Shown here piece after piece: positions 42,383-53,544 of a stretch of DNA of 64,000 nt. The position numbers were made by a program, and so were the translations under genes. The stretch's first letter is position 1. Each line of letters begins with the position of its first letter. The DNA lies in the NCBI GenBank assembly GCA_029945375.1, contig CM057066.1, positions 1,798,001 through 1,862,000 of the forward strand, written 5' to 3'. This DNA is from Agaricus subrufescens (lineage: Eukaryota > Basidiomycota > Agaricomycetes > Agaricales > Agaricaceae). A model generated the notes under the pieces. That model was not told the DNA's origin, made no database searches, and was given only the letters and a program-made list of their open reading frames with translations.

Positions 42383-43645
42383 GGGTTGGACAAATCGTAC
42401 GAGGCGCTGCGTGGATTGTTCTACTGGCCGGGTATGTACAGCGACTTGGAGCAGATCTTTATCCCCCGGTGCGACCTTTGCCAGCGTATCAAGTCGACAA
42501 CCAAGCGGCCCTTCGGACCCCTTCATCCCTTGCCAGTGCCCAACCATCGGTTCCAGGCAGTCGCTATGGATTTCGTGGGGCCCTTCCCGGTTGAGGAGGG
42601 TTTTGACTGCATCCTCACCATCACTGATCAGCTGGGCGCCGACGTCCGCCTGATTCCTACTACTCTGAAGGCATCCGCTGCCGATGTTGCTCAGTTGTTT
42701 TTCCAGCACTGGTACTGCGAGAACGGCTTGCCTTTGGAAATCGTGTCTGACAGGGATAAGCTTTTCACATCAGCTTTTTGGTGTACGCTCCATTCCTTGA
42801 CAGGCACTTCCCTTAAGATGTCTTCTTCTTTCCACCCGGAGACAGATGGCGTGAGTGAGCGCACAAACAAGACATTGAATCAGTGTTTGAGGGCCCACGT
42901 TGATAGTTTGCAGCGTGGCTGGGTTAAGGCTCTCCTGGCCATCCGGTTTAGCATGATGAACACCCAGAATGCATCAACAGGACTCACTGGCTTTCAGCTT
43001 CGTATGGGATTCTCTCCTCGGGTCATTCCTCCTCTCGTGGATACTCCGGCTCCGCCTGCTGAGGCACCTGACGTATTCTTGAATCGGATGCGGGTCTTGG
43101 AGGCACAGGCCCGGGACTCTCTGCTTCAACACAAGGTCATGCAGGCCTTTCACGCGAACAAGTCATGCGACACAACGGAGCTGCCCTTTGCTGTGGGGGA
43201 TCGCGTGAAGCTCTCCACTGCAAATTGTTGCAAGGTTCTGGGTGCGGAGGGGCAGAAGCAGGTGGCCAAGTTGCTGCCCTGGTTTGAGGGGCCCTACGTG
43301 GTCCGTAAATTGGATGCCGCCCATAGCATGGTCACGCTTGAGATCCCCAAGCCGGGGAATGCGGCAGCCACAGAAACGTTCCATGCGTCGTTGGTGCGGC
43401 CGTGGGTGGAGAATGAGGACGTGGTTTTTGAGAGGCCACCATTGGACGCAAAGGGTGAGGCCGTGGTGGAGGAGATTCTGGAACGTCGAGCGGTGGGCCG
43501 AGGCTGGAGTTATCGCGTTAAGTATAAAGGGTATCCGATCAAAGAAAGTGAATGGTTACTGGGGCGCGAGGTCGCCGACCTGGAAGCGTTGGATCGGTTT
43601 TTCGCACGGCTTGGCTTGGATGAGCAGGGCCGCCCGTTGCAGTGA
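42383..43645 (+). pseudogene. gypsy-1 plus copy: integrase and chromodomain
   Basis: Resumes the gypsy-1 frame at GLDKSYEALRGLFYWPGMYS right after the gypsy-2 insertion. Integrase core TDQLGADVRL, SDRDKLFTSAF, HPETDGVSERTNK, then the chromodomain, with stop at 43645. Five residues differ from the minus copy in this part (for example Ala to Val, Arg to Gln, Arg to Trp); four are CpG changes on the plus copy. Confidence 0.9.
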
Positions 43646-43861
43646 TTTTCCCGCTTTCGTTCTGTTTCTCTCTCTCCCTTTTTCGTTGGGTTTTTTTCTC
43701 TTTCTTTCGTCTTGCCTGCAGAATGCTTTTTCCCTGAATGGCACCAGGGTTTTTTATCGCACTGCGCACGGATTTAGGTAGTAGTGAGTCTACTTAGTCT
43801 TTGCGCATCCTTTTTTTCTTCTTCGTCTTCTTTCCTTTGCTTTTTTTTCGGTGGGCGGGGA

Positions 43862-45760
43862 GATGAGTCTATCTGATCTCCATGCTGCAGGTAGCAGCAC
43901 TGCTTTATCAACAGGTTATGGGCCCCACAATCGCTCTCCCCAAACTCACTGGTGTCAACAACTGGGACAGTTGGTTGCGCCGTGTTAGGAACATCCTCAT
44001 CTTGATGAGGCACCCCAATACCACCCTTACCACGTGGGAAGTCTCTGGGTCCGAGAAGACTTTACCTAAGCTTCCCATTCTTAAAGGCGAAGACGACGTT
44101 AATGGCTTTGAGGCCCTTGGAAAAGAGTCTGATGCCAGAGACACTCTCTCCTTGCAGGCAACTGCAGTGATCGAGAGTGCCCTTCCCGATCATATGATCA
44201 GGGAAAGCTTCGCTGATGCCAAGGCCCTCTGGACCAAGCTCAAAGAGACTTACAGGGTTTGTGGACCTTCCTTTGTCTATTCTAAGATGATGGAAGCCAT
44301 GACATTTAAAGTTCCTGAGGTAGCTGATCCATCTGGATCCATCGTGCATTTACGCACAATCTTCTCTCAAATCTCCGATGTGGGGGCTCCCATTCATGAG
44401 TCCCTTCAAGTGATGATGCTACTTAATGCATTGCCACCACGCCTTGAAGGTGTGACTTCAGTCATGCTGGCCTCTGCAAAGAAGGTCACCGATATGGAGT
44501 TTGATGCCACATGAGATGCGATTATGGGTGCCTGGCGCAACCCTCATTCTACTGCTAATGCGGCCAAGTTTAGACAACAAGGCCAGCAGAAACCCCAGTG
44601 GAACCATAACAATGGTCAACCACAAGCTTCTGGGTCGAAGCCTCCAACTCCCCAACAACAGAAGCAGCAGCAGCAGCAGAAGCCGGCCCAACAGGGTCCT
44701 TCTGGCCAAAACAATGGCAATGAGAAGAAACGCAAGCGCACATGAGGCCAAGGCAAAGGCAAGGGCAAGAACCAAGGTGGTGTCGCCCAAATCGAGGAAA
44801 TGCCTGCAGATTACAATGCAGCATCTGCGATTGCCTTCCCCATGGTAGCCAAAGTACCAGCTCCTTCCACACGCTCCCTGGTGGAGTGCATATGTCAAGG
44901 AAAGGTCGAGAACATGACGATGGGATCTACTCCTATCTCCGCTCCTTCCAGTGCATTTTCTCCCGTTCTTACTCCAGAGGAATATCACACTGACAAAATC
45001 GTTTATCCTATTACCTCACCTATGGATTGTGATCGTCACTTCAATTGTGGTCATCTCGCACACCCTTACTGCGATGGCTATAATTGTGATCATCTGAATC
45101 ATTCCGATGATAATGAACTTTCCAACCATTCGGACGCATCTAACCAATTTTATAATTGGATTTGCAAATGGCGGAATGATATTCCCCAATATGCATCACC
45201 TACTCTGACCCCTGGAACTTCTGTCTCCGATCCTACGGATGACGGAACATGGCTACCCGGTACAGATGGATATCCTGCCTGGACAATCCATGATCATTCC
45301 ATTCGGGAATCGGAATATGCCCACAATCAACGGGAACCCTCGGAACCCGTGGATTACGAAATGACTCCAGAACTCCCTTCTGATGTCTATCATGGCTGGG
45401 CATTTGATGAAACACCACATGGCTGGTCCCTGACTTCTGCGGATGTTGCACCTCCTGCCGTCCCACATTGGTCTGTGACTACTTCAGAAATCTATTGGGC
45501 TTATGAATCTGATGATGATGATAACTGCACAATCACATCTTCAGAAATTCGCAATGAACTCTATGGGGTTTGTGCGGATGATTTCATCCCTTATGATCAA
45601 CGATCATTCGATTCCTGATGTGGCTATTTCTGGCAGCTGCATATTCCTTGCACACCGGGATCATCATATGATGGCAATGTTGATCTGGACCGGTATCGTC
45701 GAACCAATCGCTGGGTTCACAAATGCCGGAAATATTCCTTGACAGGGATGGCATTAACGC
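43862..45760 (+). mobile_element. Copia-like LTR retrotransposon fragment
   Basis: Begins where gypsy-1 stops at its polypurine tract. It contains only a Gag-like frame, with no protease, integrase or RT. No LTR could be outlined. Confidence 0.6.
43918..45618 (+). pseudogene. Copia-type Gag frame with two internal stops
   Basis: A single frame from ATG 43918 (MGPTIALPKLTGVNNWDSWL) to 45618, broken by TGA at 44512-44514 and at about 44743-44745; both sit in ACATGA and would be Arg if CGA. The N-terminal 200 residues match the copia Gag/UBN2 type: ALWTKLKETYRVCGPSFVYS, SLQVMMLLNALPPRLEG. A Gln-rich linker follows (PPTPQQQKQQQQQKPAQQ). The last 270 residues are acidic and Cys/His-rich (CDRHFNCGHLAHPYCDGYNC) and do not look like a CCHC knuckle or protease. 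Possibly a non-autonomous derivative. Confidence 0.65.
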
Positions 45761-45817
45761 GGATAAGTATCAGCGACAACTGACACGAATTACGATTCAT
45801 GACCGATAATCGCCTAA

Positions 45818-46012
45818 TCGTAATTATTACATGTTAATCATGATTAATAGAAAAAAAAATAAAGAGAAATGTTTCATGCGATAATTACGATTATATGTTA
45901 ATCATGATTACTGGAGAAAAGAAAAGAGAAAAGTTTTATGTGATAACTACGATTATATGTTAATTGTGATTACTAGAAAAAAGAAAAAAAAAGTGTCTCT
46001 TGGAATTATCAC
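45818..46012. repeat. AT-rich tandem repeat, about 62 bp unit, three copies
   Basis: Units start CGATTATATGTTAATCATGA (first unit slightly changed) and end in an A-rich run plus GTGATAACTA-like sequence. They sit 3' of the copia-like fragment. Confidence 0.75.
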
Positions 46013-46539
46013 GATTATTCAAGTATAGTCTCTAGAGTGAGGAGCATAAATTTTTTTCTCCGATATTACACGGCTTTGCTGAACTTGAACTCTTCACGCG
46101 TCATCGACGTCATCCGTAATTAAACTGTTCGTCGCATGTAAAAGAATTAAGGTGGTTGGTATTGAAATGCCCGCTGTCGTCGCTACTGGGACTCTGCACA
46201 CGAAAAATCCATTCTCAACCACAACAAGGGAAAGTTCATATGCGCAACCACTCACCACGTTGCTCAGATACGCCCCGATGGCCGCACCTAATCTCTAGCT
46301 AAGCGATAAAGTCCAACGCGATCTCCAGTCTTATGCGCCTCTAGCCGAGTGGAAAACTGACAACGTTTTTGTTCGAGTTGAGCCTTGCATAGCTGAAGCA
46401 AGCCGCGTGAGGTAGGCTTTAGCGTCAGCGCTGCAGAACGTTATTTGCGGGGAGGTTCGATGGGGTAGTCTGTAGAGGAGTGAGGTGAGCGCATAAGCCT
46501 TTGTACGCTTGTGTTTGGAAACCTAATAAAACCTAAGGT

Positions 46540-47330
46540 GCGTGAATGTTCCCGTCTTCCTTACTCTCATACTCATATTTACCGTTTGCGCCCACCGCCC
46601 CGCATTCAATCCCCGTCTATGCTCAAGATAACTCACGTGCCCTTATGCAACAGCGGCCGCGCGGGGTTTTTTCGTCTGCTACACTGGAGGATCGATCGCT
46701 CATCGACGCCTCCTACCACGGCATCGACGACTCATCCAAGCAACGCTACTGTTGAAGTTTATCACATCGCGACTATTAAGGTCACTGGGCGACAAGCGGC
46801 GGGTCTTGAGGAGGCGACCAGGCGCTCAGTAAAGGAAGTTTGGCCTGAAGTGTTGAGGTATGCCGCCAAAAAAAAAGTTTCTAGTGGCCTTTGGGCCCAA
46901 GTCAGGTACGTTAAGGGCCTCTGATCATCACATGCGGCACTCACAGATCTTCTTGCAGATGCGGGTTTCACCGCTCAGGCTTCCTCAATCCGCACTCTGC
47001 CTCGCACGCGACCATTAGAGTATTTGACAATCGCGGACGGCATGTTGGAGGGATACATGCGCCCGAAGACCGTGATGCCCCGGCCACTTTCAGGGGTGGA
47101 CTTAACAAACAATCGTATCACGGCGAAAAGAAAATCGCAGAAAACTTTGCATTCGAGGTTGATGTTTCACCATGACGATGGGAAAGGGATCTTTTTTCTC
47201 TTCTCTCTCTTTGATATGACATTCTCGACTTGCAGTCTTGTAGTCTATGCCTTTCCTATTTCACGAACATGTGTGTTATTTTTAGTATCTATATATCATT
47301 TGTGGTATACGTTGATGAGATACGGCACCT
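46540..47330 (+). other. Possible small gene, not recognised
   Basis: Plus-strand pieces such as EVYHIATIKVTGRQAAGLEE with ATRRSVKEVWPEVLRYAAKK, then LTDLLADAGFTAQASSIRTL and LEYLTIADGMLEGYMRPKTV, look protein-like and could be joined by an intron at about 46905-46945. No family is recognised. They could be a remnant of a mobile element. Confidence 0.25.
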
Positions 47331-47379
47331 AGGCGGCCGGCCGATCGACCAAAGGCGGTCATTCCGATCATCCGGTCTA

Positions 47380-50045
47380 TCACTGCCATATAAATCGTGA
47401 TTTTAAGATTAGATAAGATTTAATAATTACCTTCCATTGCGACCGGCATTCAGTCGCATACTTCGAGTATATATCTGCCTGCCGCCAAGCATAGGCGGAA
47501 AAACCTGGACTCGCCTTGTGGAAACTTGCGAGTTCTTGCCAAACTTCGCACATCCGCTCAAAAGACTTGTGAGTTCGGCGGAATTCCTCATCTAATATTT
47601 CAAGCTCTTCCCTCAGCCTCTCCACCGCCGCCTTTTCACGGTACCATCTTACGCGGTCTACTAAAATACCAAATCAATGCTGACGGAGTTATGATCAGAA
47701 GTAAACTTACACTCGATTGACCACTCGCTCAAAGACATATTTTCTGGTCGGTAGGCCGACCAGAACCAGGGATTCTGTTTGCTCGAGTCGCCTGTTGTAT
47801 GGGGAGTAAAAAGGTTTTTCCCCCATAGTTGGTCTATCCCTAGACTCTGAAGTCCCTCGGTAGCCTTAGGGCCTAGGCATGTTAAAATCTCGAAGCAGCG
47901 ACAGTATTCATCCCTAAGTTTGAGCATTCGAGAACGAATCTCAAAAATGACACCTTGTGAGCGAGTAGCAATGCTTTGACTACTCGGATTTATTCGTTTT
48001 TCTGTGAATGTATGATTCAGCTCGTGGATGACGTCTCTCAAATCAGAGAGAATATCAAAAACATTGTCTCGCCGCACCGCAACCTCTATCTCGGTGGCTT
48101 CTGCGAGGTTGTATAGCTGGCGTTCGTTTGGAGTGAATGATGATGGTAGAGAGAGCTTTGTTGTTCGAAGTATGTCGTCGTCGGTATCTAAAAGATGCCC
48201 GAGAGCAGGGAAAAGCTCGCATTGGTCGGCTCGCCACGGTTTGAGAAGATTGGTCAGGTGATCGCTACCCGCGTCTTGCTCGTCTGTTTGACGATAAACT
48301 GATCTGTAATGAGTAGTCACAAAAGAACATTTTTTAAATTATAGAAAGGCGCACAACAATGTTTCTAATTCCAGACCACGCCGGATGAACCCGATCAATT
48401 CAAGGGAAGTAGCCCCATCTTCTCTTCCGGATGATGGCAAATTTGCTTGCCGTTTTGGAGCTATCGCTACGTAAGCAATACAAAAAAAAGAAGTATCCGA
48501 TTACTGACCTTTTCCCTGTACTTGATATAGCTCTGATTTGGATGATTGAGCTTCGACCGCCAGCCATGATTTGATAGATTCGGCAGATATAGAAGCAGTC
48601 AGTGCATCAAAGGCGTACTTTTTCTCCGAATACGATATGCTAGTGCGGCGACGGCGCTGTGATAAGTCAGAAGCTAAAAGCAATTTTATCAGTAAGAACA
48701 GTGAGAATGATGTAACTCACGGAGTTGGCGGAACTTGGTATAATTGTAGTGGCCGTTAAAGCTGTCTAGTGTCTCTTGGCGGTGTCCGGGATTTTGTTCC
48801 TTAGTAAAAGACGCAGCATGATTTTGTTCGGACCAGGCACTTTCTATCGCCTCACCATGCGTCATACCGGAGTGCGGCTCGTAGACAAATGAGTGATTGA
48901 TCTGACACTCATAATTATGCCCGTTTATGTGCATCTTTGGTACAGAACCACGAATGCGCTCGAGCAAAGGCGTAAAGTCGGATAGGTTAGTAGTAACACG
49001 CTTGGGAAGATTGATATGGTACTGGCACCATATATCGTAACTAACAGAAATCCATCGTTGGTTAAAGCCTTCTAGTCCAAGGGCATGCATCAACACATAG
49101 TCGGTCTTGATATACCTTTGACTTGCTGAGTGAGAAGACAGGCAACATGGAAAAAAAACTTACGCTTCCCCTTTATCAAGGTCTGCCATCCCCTGTGGTA
49201 AATAGAATCCGTGACGGGCACATTGTATCGCAATGACGCCTGATACTTCAGCGTCTTTGAACTTTGATTTGTCCTGTTGTCTAACGGCCTTCAGCTTGGC
49301 GCAAAGAGAAGTCTTATGTAATGAAGATTTGTCAGTATTCAATACACAATTTACAGTACCCACGTCGACTTCATTCCTCAGAGATTGAATATATTGCTGG
49401 TATTTGTTCTCCTCAACAAAATAGCCATTTCCTGCATTGAGCGGTTTGTCTAGGAGATCATGGTTTTTTTTCTTTCTCTGCAGACGAAAGTTTCCATCAG
49501 CTGAGAGAAAAAGTGTATATTTGTGTCTGAGGGCCAATATATTCAGCCGGGACATTCCACAGCAAGTAACAAGACTTACAGATCATCATCACAAGCTAGG
49601 TCAATAACACTTTTGTCAATGTTAAAACCAATCTCGGGGCATGCAGGGCATCTCAGGGCGAGACACCCGGGTCGCCGATGAGATAGAATGGTATCAATTC
49701 CGAAGTCTTGCCCTGAACGACGACGGAGCATCAGGTAGCGCCAAAGGCGCATTACCAGATTGAATTCCTTATAGCGGTGCTACAAAGTGTTCAGAGGCCT
49801 GTAAAACACCTATGATTGTATGGACTTACGTGCGTTTTTTGTGGGAAGGCAGTGTTGGTGTAGTCCTTGAGTGTCTTGTAATAATCGTAATTTGACGACT
49901 TTGCGTTGAGCGAATGCCGGTCGAAATCATCAAGTACCGAAAAAGTGAATGCTGTTTGCGGGCGGTCAAGTGATGGAGGAAAAAGCTGATGCCAAATTAG
50001 CTGCAACACTTTGTCTTGTCGACGCGACAAAGGTGTACAGTTGCA
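47380..50045 (-). CDS. KDZ-superfamily transposase (5' end lost in the sequence gap)
   Basis: Kyakuja-Dileera-Zisupton type transposase with introns, read on minus. The first visible exon has TAFTFSVLDDFDRHSLNAKS; next YKEFNLVMRLWRYLMLRRRS and GCLALRCPACPEIGFNID. First catalytic Asp region: TLFLSADGNFRLQRKKKNHD. Then GVIAIQCARHGFYLPQGMAD, and the second Asp in WISVSYDIWCQYHINLPKRV. A Glu region follows: HSGMTHGEAIESAWSEQNHA with NPGHRQETLDSFNGHYNYTK. A long helical C-terminus ends near 47380 (VERLREELEILDEEF, FERMCEVWQELASFHKA). All catalytic motifs are present and no internal stop was seen. The usual N-terminal Cys-cluster region falls in the 100 N gap or beyond. Terminal repeats were not found. 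Confidence 0.82.
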
Positions 50046-50145
50046 NNNNNNNNNNNNNNNNNNNNNNNNNNNNNNNNNNNNNNNNNNNNNNNNNNNNNNN
50101 NNNNNNNNNNNNNNNNNNNNNNNNNNNNNNNNNNNNNNNNNNNNN
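50046..50145. other. Assembly gap, 100 N
   Basis: Exactly 100 N, the conventional size for a join of unknown length. The start of the KDZ gene is missing here. Confidence 0.99.
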
Positions 50146-50383
50146 GATGGTTTCGTACTGAGTCACGGTCGTCACAGCCCTGAATGGAGTAGGAAGAAAT
50201 CTCGTGGCCTCTCGGCCCTCCTTATGAAATGGATAGAAAAGGATAAGAGCTATAACAACCCCGGCCAGAAACACATTGCTGGGACGTCTACAAAGTCGGG
50301 TCAGTGGCATGGATGTCAAAAACAGGACATCATGGTCTCATCGTGGAAAGAATCACCGGAACAAATGTGACTAGCGTCACTTA

Positions 50384-50460
50384 TTGTTCACATGATGGCT
50401 TTCTGTATCATGATTCATCAGCTAGTCCCTTTTTGTTCACATGATGGCTTTCTGTATCAT
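50384..50460. repeat. 28 bp direct repeat, 49 bp apart
   Basis: TTGTTCACATGATGGCTTTC followed by TGTATCAT occurs twice, at 50384-50411 and 50433-50460. The 50146-51528 stretch otherwise holds no gene that I recognise. Confidence 0.85.
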
Positions 50461-51528
50461 CAGATCTTTTACAAGTTTGCTATCGGAACTACAACAAACT
50501 TCTGGCCTGGATCGATTCCATGTTAACTCCGCCTTGGAGCCTGGTCTGCGCAAGATTCATTTATCATACTTCAGTGTCCCAGACACACTCTTGCGAGCCA
50601 GGAACTGGTCTAGAGAAATCCGTCCCTTTTTTGACAACGGAATACTGGAAACTTATATACTTTAGATAGCGACGTTTATGGGCTTGAAGTGAAGAGCCAA
50701 CACCGCGGGATCGACTTTGATACCGAAGCGTCGATGAGTTCTGGGGGAAAACATTCGCGCGCCAAGTAGTTTGGGAAAGCTCTAATTCCGCCCATATGTT
50801 TAGCTCTTGCTTCATCTTCGACATAATACCACAGATCTCTCTAGCCCTCGGGCTAGATGACGTGGGGTTTATCGGTCCCTCTATCTTAAACTTGAAGATT
50901 AGATAATATCTATTTGTACACTCCGAGAAGTAGTGTCGCACAGTTCGAGCATAATGGATTCAGATTTAAAAATAGTTGGGACCTACAGTGGGACGTCCAA
51001 GCACAATCGAGAGGGGAGGTGACTTCCAAGTCCATAAGGTACGTTTCATTGCTGCTCAGCGCTCGTTATTTGTCATTCTCAATCAGAATTTGTAAGGGTC
51101 CGTGACACGCGAATCATCGAATCAGGAATGAGCCAACCTTTACGAAAGCTGATGCACAATCTCTCAACTTCTAAGCCACACAGAAGCCACCCCAAATACC
51201 CGACTAGCTGATTGACTGCCGTGTGAGTGGAACAATCAAATGGAGTAATCATTCCAGCTGTCTCGTACAGACATACCGCATTATCATCGGTGTTCGAATC
51301 ATCGAAGTTAATACCAGGTTATCTCGGACGGGACTTTTCCACATGCCGGAGCGAACAAAGCGCCTGCGATGATGCCGATACCCCGCTTGACGGACCCACG
51401 CGCAAAGCCTCCACAGCGTTCGGCCATGTTTGCTCCCTTTTCAAACGCAGACACATACGAAAAGAGGCCACCCTTCACTTTCCTGCCGTTAATTTATCAC
51501 CCTACTGCGTTGCTTGGTCATTCCTACT

Positions 51529-52698
51529 ATGTACAGTTCTAGAGTCGTTCGCGCCGCCTTATTCGTCTGTGGTCATTGGTCCGAAAAACTGAAGGGCCTT
51601 AATGGCAATTATCTCAACCTGTACAAGAGATGGTTGAATGCCTCTTTGCCGAGAAACTCGGGATACAGGCTTGCCATGGACGCTTACGACGCCCAGAAAG
51701 ACGAGTATCCCGAGGAGAGTCTCATTGATGAGTACGATGTCATTGTAGTCTCTGGATCCCGTAAGTTAGGCTCATTCTTGCTTTAAATGTTGCTCTCTAA
51801 CGGACTAATCATCACATTGGCAGCTGAGGATGCATGGTCGAACGTGGAGTGGATCACTAAACTTATAAATTTTATTCGCCACGTCGGTGTCAACCACCCC
51901 GAAGTCAGGATCTTCGGTGCGTTTAGCGTTTAGCCGTATCACAGTCGTTTCAGACTACTTTACATCAGGGGCTTGCTTCGGGCATCAGATAATTAGTCGT
52001 TCTTTGGGTGGCGAGGTTATTCCAAACCCTAACAGATGGGAGGCTGGTCCTACCATCCTGAAAACCACTGCCATGGGTAAATTGCTCTATGGCGTTGACC
52101 AAATCGTAAGTAACGTAACCTTAAATTATGAGGCACTGAATGAGCGAACGTCCACAAATAGAGACTCCAAGAGTTTCATTCAGGCATCGTGCCAATAGAG
52201 TCCCTGGCTGGTCATCTGGCCTCCGGTGAAATTTATCTCCTGGCTCATTCTGATTTGACACCCAACCAAGGAATCGTCAAGTTCTACGACTTCGGACGGC
52301 ATTCGGAAAGCCCGGATTTCAAATTAGTCGAATATGTTCATATTTTGACTTGTCAAGGTCATCCGGAATTCGATGAACCCACTGTTACCGAGCTTATTCG
52401 TGAACTTAAAGAGGAAGATAACATTAACGATACAGCATACGTTGGCTATTTTGGTCCGCACGGTACGCCCAGTGATGATGAGCCTATCTCTAAATACATA
52501 GGAGTTGGAAAGAGATGGGAAGCGGATTATGATGGTATTCTTGTCATCGGTAAAACATTCTGGGAGATGTTTGGTGTTGACTATAGTGAGGATGAGAGGA
52601 TTGTTGGAAAACCGAAGAGACACGGCAAGCATGCAGGCAAAGTCATAGAAGAGATGAAGAAACCCAATGCCAAGTACCTTCTTCGCGTCTCAACTTAG
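51529..52698 (+). CDS. Class I glutamine amidotransferase-like protein, copy 1
   Basis: Four exons (51529-51760, 51824-51916, 51969-52105, 52162-52698) give about 332 residues. Class I amidotransferase (GMP-synthase-like) domain, which hydrolyses a glutamine or gamma-glutamyl amide through a Cys-His-Glu triad. The nucleophile elbow reads GACFGHQIISRSLGGEV; the His and Glu lie in LTCQGHPEFDEPTVTEL. The N-terminus is VVRAALFVCGHWSEKLKGLN, and exon 2 carries AWSNVEWITKLINFIRHVGV. No synthase or carbamoyl-transfer domain is attached. The C-terminus is basic (PKRHGKHAGK). It is the first of five tandem copies, and the only one whose promoter block lacks a TATA sequence (CTTCACT instead of TATAAAA at about 51472). 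Confidence 0.88.
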
Positions 52699-53486
52699 TC
52701 GTCACGTTTCGGATGTAGAATATAGAAGTGTTTTTGTTCTAATTTAATCCGTTGGAAATCTAGGACGCTCTTCCACCGAGAGCACATGTAAATCTACGTG
52801 GTGTACTGCGGGCTGTGTTTGAGTATCTGTAATGGCACATCCAGATCCAAATAATTGACACATCTCGAATCCAAAACCAAGAAGTTTCTGGTATGTCTGA
52901 AGACATTGCTCCGGTAGTCGCTCTCTTCCATCCCTGTCCCAACCGGCACCTCAAGATGGTAGACAATCCCGGGATCTACGTAGTGCGTACGTAGTGTCAA
53001 AATTTAGGTCATCGTGATCCTGCTGAACCATTTTAAACGAGGCTTTTCCTTTTGAGCTACTATATGTGGGAGCGAACAAAGATTTGACAGGATTCAGAGA
53101 AGTTGACCGACTTCTTTGGGCCGGATTGCGTTTTGCAGGTTGATTATGTGACGCTCGAGCGCAATCAGTGCTACTATCCTCGGACTAAGATCAACAAAGC
53201 TTGAGTGATTGACAGCCGATATGATGGTGGCGCACTTATAGCGTCCTTTTCATAGCACTAGACTATGCCATTTGTTCCATTACACATGACAATGACGTGG
53301 TTCTTCACCCAGGGACGCGAGTCTTCGCTTTCATCGTAGAATCTATGTACTTCGTGAGCGGCTAAAGAGTATGTAATTTACGAAACGGTCGAAACCCTAC
53401 TAACCTCTAATGGTGAAACGTTGAGCGGCGTTCTGCAAGGTTTATCCTCCGAGTTCCAAACGTCAACATACAGGAGGGAAGTCGCC
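52699..53486. other. Spacer between amidotransferase copies 1 and 2
   Basis: No gene. Near 53071 it holds a block (GAGCGAACA...GACAGGA..CAGAGAAGTTGA) that recurs upstream of copy 3 near 56110, a sign of segmental duplication. Confidence 0.5.
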
Positions 53487-53493
53487 TATAAAA
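53487..53493 (+). promoter_or_regulatory. TATA box, amidotransferase copy 2
   Basis: TATAAAA, 52 bp before the ATG at 53545, inside a block CATACA..GGA...GCC.CCTATAAAA shared in part with copies 3-5. Confidence 0.7.
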
Positions 53494-53544
53494 CCTCCAG
53501 AGCTTTCCTATCCTTGGTTCGTTACCCCACTATCCTGTCCAGAT

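Larger units (their letters stand above)
31832..43861 (+). mobile_element. gypsy-1, 5'-truncated plus copy, split by gypsy-2
   Basis: Runs 31832-34156 and resumes 42378-43861. It starts inside the protease, right after the catalytic Asp of DCGAH, and ends at the polypurine tract (GGTGGGCGGGGA), where copia-like sequence takes over. No LTR is attached at either end. It forms an inverted repeat of about 3.8 kb (insertions removed) with the minus copy. Confidence 0.9.

Noticed and set aside
24640..43860. Ascomycete-type RIP as the cause of arm differences
   Set aside because: Changes lie at CpG, not at CpA, and their number is low; methylation-linked deamination fits better.
46330..46400. tRNA-like stretch (CCTCTAGCCGAGTGG)
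   Set aside because: Only a short D-arm-like motif; no matching acceptor stem, anticodon arm or TTC box follows.
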